DNA of 23,457 nt. It comes from Apostichopus californicus (lineage: Eukaryota; Echinodermata; Holothuroidea; Aspidochirotida; Stichopodidae). The notes below the pieces were generated by a model. It had not been told where the DNA came from and did not search any database. It was given only the letters and a program-made list of their open reading frames with translations. The stretch is taken from NCBI GenBank assembly GCA_020650975.1, contig JAIPMN010001470.1:1-23457 (forward strand). Reading direction: 5' to 3'. The first letter of the stretch is position 1; every line of letters starts with the position of its first letter. A program made the position numbers and the translations under genes. Positions 11,195 to 21,317 of the stretch are shown in pieces.

Positions 11195-11392
11195 AATGTC
11201 CCGAGTTCGAGTCATTCCAGGATTAATGTATGTCGTCCAGTTACAGAGTTGTTGACAATTGACAATTCATAACCATGGACGTTAAATATGAATCTAAGAG
11301 ACTGACTTCAGTCAGCTTGCGGCCTTGATAAGCCAATGATGGCTTCTTCGCGAGTTCCTGCTTGCAGGAGGATCTAAAATACATACATACAT
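11195..11392 (+). mobile_element. SINE-like element, 5' incomplete
   Basis: GAGTTCGAGTC at about 11203-11213 resembles the Pol III B box (GGTTCGANTCC); no A box is visible before it. The body contains CCATGGACGTTAAATATGAA near 11273, a texture I associate with tRNA-derived SINEs, though I cannot name the family. The 3' part holds three perfect hairpins: CTGAC/GTCAG (11302-11315), AAGCCA/TGGCTT (11330-11345) and CCTGC/GCAGG (11357-11368). The element ends in a CATA-type tail at about 11379-11392, a common SINE 3' end. No clear target-site duplication is seen. Alternative: a decayed fragment of another retroelement's 3' end. Confidence 0.5.
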
Positions 11393-12156
11393 GGTAATAA
11401 TACAAAACGGTAACAAAGTGTGAATGTTATACATCCACACAAAGGTTAAGTAATGGGTGCCACGGTCAGTATATACCCACCGTTAAATACAGTTTATTAA
11501 TTAGCGTTGTGCAATTAAAAGTGCGTCCAACTGTTATTCTACGACGAATAGTAAATGTTATTTACGGTTTTACGGTACTTTTACGTTCAAAACGTCCTTT
11601 CATTGTACGTAACGGACATTGAGCGTTAACTAACGATGAATGCACATGCTAAATAACGTTTCCCGTTAATTTAGCATTAAAACACTATTATATTGTACAA
11701 ACGGCATATCACAGTAACATTACGTCAAATTCCACCTTTAATTTGCTTTTAATTTTTTTGTTTAAAGTGTGCCTCTGGAGTAACTTGTTTCAGTAGAGGG
11801 CGTCAGCGGTTTGATCGCGTATGCTATTAACGGTAGATTTAAAGGATTGCGTTTATATAATTCGCTTTACTTTTCTCTAAAACATTAATGTCTCTGCATC
11901 ATCGGTGACTAATGATAAAACTAAAACATTCACAGTGTTTAGACTTCCTTTTCTCATTGCGGGCATAACCAAACATACAAATAACATGTTATCAGTGGGT
12001 GGCATTACGTTTCCCTAAGAGATTGTCCCGTTATTTTCCTAACAGGCAATCCCTAAAATTACAGGTGCTATAAATTTCGCACCAACAAAGTTTGTATATC
12101 ACTTTCTTTGGTTATGAACTAACATTCTTTTAATTGAATAAATTTATCATTTGCAG
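11393..12156. other. Non-coding stretch rich in AACG/ACGT motifs
   Basis: Between about 11517 and 11740 the motifs ACGTT, AACG and CGTTA recur. Short inverted repeats are present: GTAAAT/ATTTAC near 11551 and a near-perfect CTAAATAACG / CGTTAATTTAG pair near 11649. This could be an old transposon but no ends are visible. The right end holds a branch-point-like CTAAC (12119-12123) and the acceptor for the candidate exon. Confidence 0.4.
11791..11802 (+). promoter_or_regulatory. CTCF-like core motif
   Basis: CAGTAGAGGGCG fits the core of the CTCF consensus (CCASYAGRKGGCRS) at most positions; the two leading C positions are only partly matched. CTCF is present in bilaterians. A single sequence match does not show occupancy. 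Confidence 0.25.
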
Positions 12157-12264
12157 CACTACAAAATGGACCAGTTGGGCATCCGTGATGCTTATCGCTG
12201 TGCTTTGCTGACTGGCTACATGGATCATCAGATATTAGATACATTCGCCGAACCACTACATTAA
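12157..12264 (+). CDS. Candidate 3'-terminal exon, product unknown
   Basis: The segment follows TTTGCAG (acceptor AG at 12155-12156), with a branch-point-like CTAAC 34 bases before it. It reads through 35 codons to a TAA at 12262-12264 and is visibly less AT-rich than its flanks. The peptide begins HYKMDQLGIRDAYRCALL, continues into a TGYMDHQ stretch and ends FAEPLH. An ATG at 12166 would also give a 32-residue frame. I do not recognise the family. Preceding exons would have to lie upstream, and I cannot identify them. No AATAAA is obvious shortly downstream. It may instead be a chance open stretch; the support is composition, splice context and protein-like residue mix only. Confidence 0.3.
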   Translation, partial: HYKMDQLGIRDAYRCALLTGYMDHQILDTFAEPLH

Positions 12265-12412
12265 AGTCTTGCTAACCGAGGCTATATTTGCTGCTAACTA
12301 CTCCCCGAGGGTCGCCTGTCTGTCTATGACATATATACATGCTGGCGATACATGCGACTTTATCTTTACTGCGTGTTTCAGTAACATAAATCAAACCAAA
12401 TCAGTTCACACA

Positions 12413-12427
12413 CCCCCCCCCCCCCCT
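12413..12427. repeat. Poly-C tract
   Basis: A run of about 14 C after a short CACACA stretch, followed by CTCCCTCACCTCC. It explains the proline run in the overlapping 87-codon frame. Confidence 0.85.
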
Positions 12428-13800
12428 CCCTCACCTCCATATTTATACCAAGTTAATAACTTTTCACTCCAGTTTCCAACTTTGCAGTATATTTTATGTC
12501 CATATTCTTCAAATATGTCGGAAGTCTCTTAAATAACGGATCATGAGATGATATGGAGCCGATTTGAATAAGTTCACAAAAATACAAATCTGTAGGATTA
12601 TTGACGGTCTATTAAGCCGATTCTTGTACAGACAACGTTACCAACGCACGATAAAGTGCATTGACTTGAAGGCAATCAACAGCCAGACCGTTTTGAAAAG
12701 AAAGGTCAAATTCTTCCCACCCTTGACTCTTTGGCTGTCCATCTATATAAATTGACTTAACAGATCACCTCTTATCCTCGCATTGCTGTAGACTGGTGTT
12801 ACACCACAGGTGTATTTCAGCTACAAGTCTTACTTTCCGAATTTAATAAGTGTCAATAGAGCATGGCTATATTATAATACTTCATTATGTCGTGCCGGGT
12901 AGGATGAGATGGAGAACGTAAGTGTTACCCTAATAATTCCTTACATTGAGCTCGGGATGGGCGTAGGAGGAGGATGGGATACGATTGTAACTAAGTCAAT
13001 TTGTAAACATGCATAACCACACTGTCAAAGATATCTTAAATATTGATAAGATCTTCCTTTTCTATCGATCATTAACTTAATCACTCTGGTTAAGTAGAGG
13101 AAACCGAGAAGTACTTTGATTTCTGATATTTATGCGGAAAATAACTTCATAACAAAATATGCGGTCCTGCGCCGGCAATCAGGGCAAAGTCACCGTTTGT
13201 TTCATCCTGCATCTGTTTCATCCTGTTACATCCTGCAGTATAATAAGAGAAAACTAAATGCACCCTTTGTAAAGTATTCGTTTCATAGGGCAATAAATTG
13301 TTCATAAATTTATTGAATGTAACTTTAAGACTTCGGAACAAGATCATAAATATGATACTTTCCAAAAGCAAAGAAGGATAAAATCGATAGAAGCTATTTC
13401 CCTGTTATTATTTCACGTTACGTATTGGTTCCCTAGACAATCAAATGGCGCCATGGTGGTAGGGTAACTTAACTCATAACGCAACTAGTATAAGAGTCAC
13501 TGTTTCGATGTCTCTAGATTTAGAACGTAATTTTTAAAACGTATTGATCCTGCTGCCACATTCATCCATGAGGAAAATTACCAGAGTTAATGAAGAAAAC
13601 AGGTAGGGTCAACAAGAGGTAAACTTGACTCTTTGTCGGTACAGGAAAGCAGGGACGCTTTGGAAACCTAATGTCAAAATGCGTCCTCGATTAAGAAAGA
13701 AACACTTGCTCTACCAGTATAGAGAGAGTCATAGTTAACTAACTTCTAATCTGCTTCAAGAAACCTGTGTATAAAGTTAATGTATAAAGGTTAGAGGAAA

Positions 13801-13808
13801 TGACGTCA
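13801..13808. promoter_or_regulatory. Perfect CRE palindrome TGACGTCA
   Basis: Exact CREB/ATF palindrome, followed by TCGG. It is one of five exact copies in the window. No transcription start is identified nearby. Confidence 0.3.
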
Positions 13809-14392
13809 TCGGATCCTACAGCAGGATCTTCTTGAATGGCGAAATAAACTTAATAAAGACTAAGGACACATTAACAGACATACGGACAGACAACTATCAA
13901 ATTACTATAAGACTGTAAGGTGTGGCAATACCTATCCGCCATCATGTTTTATCGGTGATGCAGTTGAATGAGTCAATGCACTTCACATAAATCGTAAATT
14001 TAGGGACTAGCACATCCCAGAAAAGCTTCGTTTTGAATTAGATTTTGAACATTAGACATAAATGGTGCATTCTGGGACATATTAGTCTAGACATTAGGTC
14101 TAAAGAATTAGGACTTCACGCAAGGTTGTGCTAATAACTCTTTTAAATTTGTGTGTTATCGAAAAAGTGATGTACCGCCCTATAGATCCACTCCCCTTGG
14201 ATGTATGACAGTTTTAATCTATCAGCATTTATTTGAGAGAAACAGTGTTTCATATTCAAATATGAAACTTCATTCCGACTGGATTGTAGTCTACATTATT
14301 ATACAGAAGATGAAGATGTCCTACTTTGTTTAGGCAATGGAACGAAATTTATTACGTAACACTATAAAGGTAAGTCACTATCCAAACAAACG

Positions 14393-14838
14393 AACAGTCT
14401 CCAGAGTCTGTCCCGTGTATCTACGGGTGAGTCTGTCCCGTTCATTCACATGTCATTCTGTCCCGTACATCAACGGGTCAGTCTGTCCCGTACAACCACC
14501 GGTCAGCCTATTCCGTATATCCACCGGTCAGCCTATTCCGTATATCCACCGGTCAGCCTATTACGTACATACGTAGGTCTAATTCGTACATACACCGGTC
14601 AGTCTGCCCAGTACATCCACCGGTGTCTCCCGTACTTCCAGTGGTCAGTTTGTCCCGTACTTCCAGTTGTCAGTCTATTCAGTACATCTACCGGTCTGTC
14701 CAGTACATCCACCGGTCAGTCTATTCCGTACATCCACCGGTCAGTCTATTCCGTACATCCACCGGTCAGTTTACTCAGTACATCTACTGGTCAGTCTGTC
14801 CAGTACATCCAGTGGTCAGTCTGTCCCGTACGTCCATG
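14393..14838 (+). repeat. 25-bp minisatellite, about 18 units
   Basis: The unit reads approximately GGTCAGTCTGTCCCGTACAT followed by CCACC. CCCGTA or a one-to-two-base variant occurs near 14411, 14436, 14462, 14486, 14512, 14537, 14562, 14586, 14610, 14630, 14655, 14679, 14700, 14725, 14750, 14775, 14800 and 14825. Units near 14610-14630 and 14679-14700 are shortened. The unit has no stop codon in any plus-strand phase, and 25 is not a multiple of three. Long frames therefore arise in more than one frame (14337-14576, 14450-14839, 14623-14868) with a 25-residue period. I regard these as a consequence of the repeat and not as genes. Confidence 0.96.
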
Positions 14839-15723
14839 AGTAGTACATTATGCTCGCTACGCCATTAAGAGTGAATCGCATTGTGAACGCCATCGTGTGT
14901 TGATACGAGGGTCCACTATGCTGACCATGTAAAACAAATACATAGTCTACGGTATATGTAGAATTCATATTTAATGAACAGGCATACGAGGCAGTAATGA
15001 ACTGTAGCGTTAATTCAAGATATAGGCAGCTGCACCAACGAATAGATTCCCCAGGGAGAACACTGAAGTATGGCGAACACTATTGTCGTGAACATGTGTA
15101 TATAGATCAGAAATCCATCATGAAGAATCGAGTGAACTGATGAGAATTGCAAATGACAATATTGTTAGGAAACGTTTGAAGATTCTCTAAGTATGATCTT
15201 CTGTACCTGCAACACTTGGTTATAATGAGCATATTCTTATCACGTGGTTACGAGCTCCATGTTGCCATTAATTGGATTCTCCATAATTTGCCACTGGTCT
15301 CAACTGGCGCCCATTGTAGTATTAAATATGGAAAGTGAAAAGATGTAATAAAGCAAACAATCAAACAAGAAATGAAACAGTAAAAACACAGTCTGTCGAA
15401 TCACTTCAGGTCTGGAGTAGTTCATCAATTAAGTACACTGTTGTATTTTCTCCTTCTGCATTGCACATTATCTTTCTTTAACCCTCTTTCTCTGATTTTC
15501 TAAGAAAGATGTAGACTTTAGGTTCAATTCGTACCACGTGACCGCAGAGTTTCAAAGGTAATTCGTATTTCGCCCCAAATATGCTAGAATTAGGGTTATG
15601 GTTAGGGTTGGAGTGTCATATAATGGTCACTTATGCAATCTCCACCTTCAACAAGGAATATTTACCATCACCTTCAAAGTATTTCCTCATTGAAACATTG
15701 TCTGGAAGTATTGCATTTTGATG
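14839..15723. other. Non-coding spacer between two minisatellites
   Basis: No gene supported. It contains a degenerate TTAGGG stretch at 15590-15611 and two CACGTG E-boxes (about 15242 and 15535), a number consistent with chance. Confidence 0.5.
15590..15611 (+). repeat. Degenerate interstitial telomere-like TTAGGG motif
   Basis: TTAGGGTTATGGTTAGGG followed by TTGG: two exact TTAGGG units with a degenerate one between. TTAGGG is the telomere repeat of deuterostomes and many other metazoans. At this length it may be chance. Confidence 0.35.
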
Positions 15724-16376
15724 TAGGAGCTAATACTCATGACCTTTCAGGACTTAACATGTAGGTTACCTCGTGTGTAGGAGCTAATAATTATGACCTT
15801 TCAGGAATTAACATGTAGGCTTCATCGTGTGTAGGAGCTAATAATCATGACCTTTCAGGAATTAACATGTAGGCTTTATCGTGTGTAGGAGCTAATACTC
15901 AGACCTTTCAGGAATTAACATGTAGGCTACCTCGTGTGTAGGAGCTAATACTCAGACCTTTCAGGAATTAACATGTAGGCTACCCCGTGTGTAGGAGCTA
16001 ATACTCATGACCTTTCAGGAATTAACATGTAGGCTTTATTGTGTGTAGGAGCTAATACTCATGACATTTCAGGAATTAACATGTAGGCTACCTCGTGTGT
16101 AGGAGCTAATACTCATGACATTTCAGGAATTAACATGTAGGCTTTATTGTGTGTAGGAGCTAATACTCATGACCTTTCAGGAATTAACATGTAGGCTTTA
16201 TTGTGTGTAGGAGCTAATACTCATGACCTTTCAAAAATTAACATGTAGGCTACCTCGTGTGTAGGAGCTAATACTCATGATATTTCAGGAATTAACATGT
16301 AGGCTTTATTGTGTGTATATATAGGAGCTAATACTTATGACCATTCAGGAATTAACATGTAGGCTACATCGTGTGT
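15724..16376 (+). repeat. 54-bp minisatellite, 12 units
   Basis: TAGGAGCTAAT starts units near 15724, 15778, 15832, 15886, 15939, 15992, 16046, 16100, 16154, 16208, 16262 and 16322. The period is 54 bp, 53 in two units and 60 in the eleventh, which has a TATATA insertion. The unit continues ACTCATGACCTTTCAGGAAT and TAACATGTAGGC. Two end types alternate: TACCTCG (units 4, 7, 10) and TTTATTG (units 6, 8, 9, 11), with variants in the others. The unit contains stop codons in all three plus-strand phases, so it is not coding on that strand. Confidence 0.97.
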
Positions 16377-17142
16377 AAGTCTGTTATCTCTACAATTGCC
16401 AGAAGTACTCCTGAGTCAATCTACGACTATATTACCGTATCGTTGTGAAATCTCTTCAAATCTTAAATTAAATCTAACTGTTTGACATGGCCTTCGGCTA
16501 ATTGATCTAAACTTCTCTTGATGTAAACCACATGATATTCTTCGCAGTCGGTACTTCTTTCGTTTTTAGTAATTATGAAGGCTCTCAGAAGGATCATTTT
16601 GTTTGAATTTCTGTAAAACACTTGCAGGCGGCTGAAACCATAATTCGATAAATCTAAATTCTCGCTGACTAATTAAAATACTGGCGTACATACTGACATA
16701 ACCTGGTTTTAGAAAGATTAATCTGTAATATTCTGCAACAAAAGTCTCACAGTTATGTACTAGTACAATAAACATATTACAATGTAGTCTTACAAAGGCA
16801 CGGTAGACAAGGTAACAACACCCTGACAAAATTAGCTGGCCTACTAGTTAACAACATTCTCACAATGTTAGTACTGTCACAACATTCTCACAATGTAAGC
16901 AATTAATGTAACGGTATCTCACAATATCAGCTATGTAATACTGAAGATTAAATATCATATTTGTTTAGGAAACATCACATTGGAGCACGACCACAAGACA
17001 AAAATAAACACTGCCCCCATCCCCAGCAACCAATATCGACTGTGTGTAACCAACCATCTGATCATGATGAGAGGATCGCATGTTCATATTCCCAGTAAGA
17101 GCCTATAAGTAGCCCGATATGATCTGATCATATTTATCGTCG
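16377..17142. other. Non-coding stretch with a short direct repeat
   Basis: An 18-base sequence ACAACATTCTCACAATGT occurs at 16851-16868 and again at 16879-16896; each copy is a small dyad (ACATT/AATGT). An 87-codon minus frame at 16566-16829 has no recognisable motif. Nothing else is supported. Confidence 0.5.
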
Positions 17143-17150
17143 TACTTGCA
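17143..17150. other. Left target-site duplication
   Basis: TACTTGCA, paired with TATTTGCA at 17402-17409 with one mismatch, directly abutting the terminal inverted repeats. Confidence 0.65.
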
Positions 17151-17401
17151 CAGGCGCAGCGAGGAATTTGCCAAGGGAGGGGCGAAGCCTGAAGGCAAAC
17201 TATCTAAGCGTAGCGCCGCCATTATTAGAAGAAAATTTGGCCGAAAATGCCTCCAAGATCGGTGGAAATTGCTAGCACTTCTCAGGCCTTGTAAGTTGCA
17301 TCTCCCATTTTCTTTTTTGAAATTACTAGCGATATCATAAAAAAAGCTCAAGGGGGGCGGTCTCCCCCTTCGCACCCCCCCCCCCCTTGGCTACGCGCCT
17401 G
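17151..17401. mobile_element. hAT-like MITE, 251 bp
   Basis: The left end CAGGCGCAGC and the right end (reverse complement CAGGCGCGTAGC) form imperfect terminal inverted repeats. These continue into CAAGGG, G-rich and CGAAG blocks on both sides. The flanks TACTTGCA (17143-17150) and TATTTGCA (17402-17409) match at seven of eight positions, as expected for an 8-bp target-site duplication of the hAT superfamily. The element is far too short to encode a transposase. Overlapping frames on both strands (17103-17375 minus, 17146-17340 plus) are by-products. It shares internal blocks with the element at 22805-23181. Confidence 0.75.
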
Positions 17402-17409
17402 TATTTGCA
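17402..17409. other. Right target-site duplication
   Basis: TATTTGCA, partner of 17143-17150. The single C/T difference fits some age since insertion. Confidence 0.65.
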
Positions 17410-18054
17410 ACAATGTTGCCTACCTCAGATTGTTTAAGTGAAAATGATTTATCAGGACATAAACTTACAAAATTGAAAAGAAGACAACAATCTGCTGTAA
17501 ATTCCCTATAAATTATTCATGCAATATGGTTGGCCTTAGACGATTAAATCAATGTGATATTGTATGACGTCACAACCATTACTAGGAGTGAAGGCAAACA
17601 GCACAACTAATAGAAGAACAATGTCAATGTCTATATTGGCAGACGGAAATCCCCTGAGCTCTAACCCCGATCAAAATGAAGTATTAAAGATAATAAAAGT
17701 ATTATTCAGGTGTTGTGTAACACGGGTACACCTGCTTCATACCTACGCAGATACTGATATGCACCTTCTGTTATTGTATATTAATGAAAGTTATTGGTAT
17801 AAATTAAGGAAATTTCCTTCAAAGTGGCATATTTCGAATTAATTTCATAAAATCTTTCCAAGTGGAGGAAACTTGATGGTTGTTTGTCGTTTCAGATTAC
17901 CGTATCTCTCGTGTATTAATTTCTCAGTAATTGCAGCCCTTTCCGAGTGATGATGCACACACAATCGTAAAGTGATATGAAGTTAATGCTTGTGTAATCT
18001 TTTTTGTAACCTCTGTGAGGGTATGATTATTATTTTTTATGTAGAAGTATATTT
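17410..18054. other. Non-coding stretch with one CRE
   Basis: A 92-codon plus frame at 17564-17842 has no motif I recognise and no convincing splice context; its start overlaps a CRE. No repeats seen. Confidence 0.5.
17565..17572. promoter_or_regulatory. Perfect CRE palindrome TGACGTCA
   Basis: Exact CREB/ATF palindrome in the context GTATGACGTCACAACC. One of five exact copies. Confidence 0.3.
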
Positions 18055-18230
18055 AGGGGCGACCGGCCCACAGGTTTTTTATGAAACCCCCCCCCCCTTA
18101 ATTAGAAGTGTCCCATTTTGCATCATTAGTAAATAGAAAGTGCCCTTTTGTTATTTAAAAGGACTCTTTCTTGAGAAATCAAAAAAAATATATTAATTGA
18201 AAAGTGCCGTTTTATTGGAACATTAACTTT
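18055..18230 (+). repeat. Diverged ~31-bp repeat tract after a poly-C run (possible element remnant)
   Basis: After GGGGCGACCGGCCCACAGG and a run of 11 C (about 18087-18097), related blocks follow at about 31-base steps: AGTGTCCCATTTTG near 18107, AGTGCCCTTTTG near 18138, AGGACTCTTTC near 18168 and AGTGCCGTTTT near 18202. The divergence is high and one step is weak. It may be the end of an interspersed element with an internal repeat. Confidence 0.4.
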
Positions 18231-19300
18231 TGGAATTCGTGTTACAGAATGCACAGAGCATCTATTTTGTTGGCTGGTGTTTAAGGTGATTGTGTGGTTT
18301 GTTACCTCCAAACTCAAATTCACATATCCCCCTCCCTCCTCCCCCCCCCCCTTCCCCGTATATGCCCTCTATTACAACCTGGTAGTATCTTCTTATTTGC
18401 TCTTAATAACGATAAGCCTACACCGGGATATTGTACGACATGGTATTTCTCTCTGCATCATAACGTTTCTTACTACAGTGATATACGACCTTTTTGAGTT
18501 GGGTTAAACCAGATGGATTAAAGTATGAGGTACAATAATTCTCTCTCCACTTTTCTGTATCTCAACACTATGTTATAAGATACTGGCGACATCACCATCC
18601 ATTGCATCATACAAAGACATTTGTTTAAACCCTCCAGACTGACATCAGTTTTATTTTCTCTCGGTTTCTGTTTATCGTTCGATGCTTTCATTTACATTTC
18701 ATATGACGTCATCTCATCATTAAGAAGATGTGTTTTGTACAGTTCGTGGAAACCATTGATAAACGAGGAACGAGTTTAAAGGACGTCTAAACTGGGACGC
18801 CACAAGGCTACACCAGCAGAGACATTCATTCAGCCATCTTGTGTAAACCTAAACTCAAAGGCAAAAATGAACATACGTCAAAAGAGGAAAATAAACCTTC
18901 GGCGAAATGAAAATTGAATTTCGGAGGAGACTTGTTGGCAGCGAAGAGTAAATATAATACAGGCGCTGAGAGTGAAAGAGGTTGCTAAATGTTTGAAGTC
19001 AGATGATGCAGACATGTTGTTTACATCACCCATCTGAGACTCCCCTGCAACGTGGGCGGTGTTTGACCCTGTTAAGTGCATGCTCCAACCAGCAGCACCA
19101 AAGCAAGTACTTACTTCATGTTTTACATTGCAAAATAAGGTCAATATAATCTAAGAATGAAAGTGTCATTTGGATACTTCGATAAGTTAAATGTAAAGAC
19201 ATAGAATACACATAATAAAGAAACCTGCTTGTTATTTTGATCATATTATTACATCGCGATCATGTGATTGTAAGATGTGGTATAAGATCATTCAAGATTT
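18231..19300. other. Non-coding stretch with CT-rich tract and CRE
   Basis: A C-rich tract lies at about 18327-18357 and a CRE at 18704-18711. Short frames on both strands (18277-18507, 18294-18497, 18878-19144) have no recognisable motifs. I see no other feature. Confidence 0.5.
18704..18711. promoter_or_regulatory. Perfect CRE palindrome TGACGTCA
   Basis: Exact CREB/ATF palindrome in the context ATATGACGTCATCTC. One of five exact copies. Confidence 0.3.
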
Positions 19301-21317
19301 AAAATATATGTCAACAATTTGCTATTTACTAAATTATGAATTAAGGATCGGAACAACGCTGCATGGTGCAAAGCCATAAGTTTTCTCAATTCTGTCTCAT
19401 TACTAACAAGAACAGACATATAGAACAAACACGAAATCAAGAGTAGTAAACAATGACCACGATAAGCAGAATGTTAAAACGTTGGAATGAAGAACTAGCA
19501 GTGTTTGGCATATTCAGGTCCAATTCTCTATAGGAATATGCCTCCATCTTCTAGGGTTATGTGACAGAACCGATAATAATAGTTATCTTGGGCCGTCTCA
19601 TCTGTAACTTAACTCTTGACTACAAGTATACTTGTTAATAGCAAATGTAATCACCGCTGAAGACAAATGTTTACTTGAGTATAACAGAGGGTTTTCTTTT
19701 ACCAATATAGGAAACAAGTAAATAATGTGATGTGGTAAGAATTCCGTAGAGTGAACAAACAATTCATTTTAATTTAGGATTGTATTCATTTGGTCTTGAA
19801 ATAAAAAAAAATAAAATGAGGATGTGTTTCTATAAGTCATGGGGTTTAGGTTTGATTGAAATATTAAACTTATAACTTTTATCAATTTTTTTATCAACTT
19901 AACCTTTGAGGCCAATAAAGTATTATCATTTGACAGAAGAGATATTGATAGATATTACCGCACCCAGTCGATTTTCTCTACGTGATATAGCGCCAAAGTA
20001 CCGTTTCTTGTTGATGAAAGCCTGTGAAATTAACAGACGTATACATATATAGTTCCTGTAAGTAATCCAACAGAGAACAGGGATTATAAATAGAAGCTTC
20101 CTGATTCAAGCATGTGTTACAAATTATTTCTGTCATTTTCTTGGTTGGAATACAATTTTTTAAATAACAATTGTGACTTAGTAACTACATCAAAAGATCA
20201 TTTTAAGCCGATTACAGTTAAAGTCCTCATCCGCTTTGTACATCACGTGGGTACCTCCTTCATGGGCTATAACTCGGGCTTGATGATGAATTAAGTACAT
20301 ACAAACACAGACCAATGACTAAATACGGTATATCAGCTTAAGGGCGTCCATATCGATCTCCACGTCTCGATAGAGGCTGAGAGGTTCTTAACTATTCGAG
20401 CTTTTCGACTCAATGTCGTGTAATGTTTATATCAGACCAATAGTGTTATACGTGGCCCGTCCGGGGGCGTGGGGAGGGGGTTACGCGCCGCGGGAACCAA
20501 AGTAACACGGCCAAACGGCACTACAAATACAATACTTCTCACAGGTTCAACATCTCCCAATCCACAACTACGATCGACCGTCAGTCAGTCTCAGTTCGGA
20601 ACTGGGACCCCCTTTCATGAAAAGTTATATCATAACTACAACGCTATACGTGTTTCGTATTCAAAAGTGAAAATAACGTAGCCGTCCTCTTTAAAGTGTA
20701 TTCATCAAATATAATTCCGACTTCTCCTCCCTGCAATGATATACCCTTAATACCTTTCATTGATTGGTAAGAGGACCCATGTTTTCCTCTTGAGGTTACA
20801 TTTTTAACCCGTGTCCGTTAACCATTCAGAAACTTATATGAGACTTGATGTTTCAAGGCACCGTTCATAAACACTCACACAATATCAAAAAGATCTTCCA
20901 AAATTACTTCTCAGTCGCGCTTTATTATGTAGAGAAAACATCATAATCGAGAACTCGAAATGAAAACAAACTTTTAAATTGCGGCTTTCTACGACTATTA
21001 AAGAAACATAATGAGATAATAGCATCAAATCAGTAACAGCAATAGAAGCAGGAAACCAGTGTGATACTCACACGTGCCTGTCCAAATATCCTGACATTAA
21101 CATTGATCAAAGTGGACATAGTTCTTCGTCTTCACAAATAATCAGTCTCTCTCTGCGGGCTAAAATAACTCCTATTAGATTAAAGCAGCGCATTGAAATG
21201 GATTGATATTTACCACATTTAGAAACGTACATGAATCCACTGGTGTTACTTATAGCTTGCATTGCCAATGACTCAAGGTTCCATGCAGTGGTTACTTGTG
21301 CCATTATGGGACGGGGA
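19301..21317. other. Non-coding stretch without recognised features
   Basis: AT-rich, with an A-rich run (AAATAAAAAAAAATAAAATG) near 19800. A GC-rich patch at about 20453-20510 stands out in composition but gives no terminal repeats or protein match I recognise. The 60- to 80-codon frames here are unsupported. Confidence 0.5.

Larger units (their letters stand above)
12265..14392. other. Non-coding stretch with poly-C tract and CRE
   Basis: Holds a poly-C tract (12413-12427), a CRE at 13801-13808 and several 60-87-codon frames on both strands without recognisable motifs. A pyrimidine-rich AG at 14333 and a strong AAAG/GTAAGT donor at 14369/14370 enclose 36 bp (12 codons). This is a possible micro-exon but too short to support alone. 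Confidence 0.45.

Noticed and set aside
11203..11213. Possible intact tRNA gene around a B-box-like motif
   Set aside because: There is no A box, no acceptor-stem pairing and no cloverleaf; a SINE-like origin fits better.
16851..16896. Repeated 18-base dyad ACAACATTCTCACAATGT as an operator pair
   Set aside because: Only two copies, in an AT-rich non-coding stretch; a simple local duplication is sufficient.
17103..17375. 90-codon minus frame
   Set aside because: It spans the MITE and its poly-G/C tract, and the related element at 22805 does not preserve the frame.
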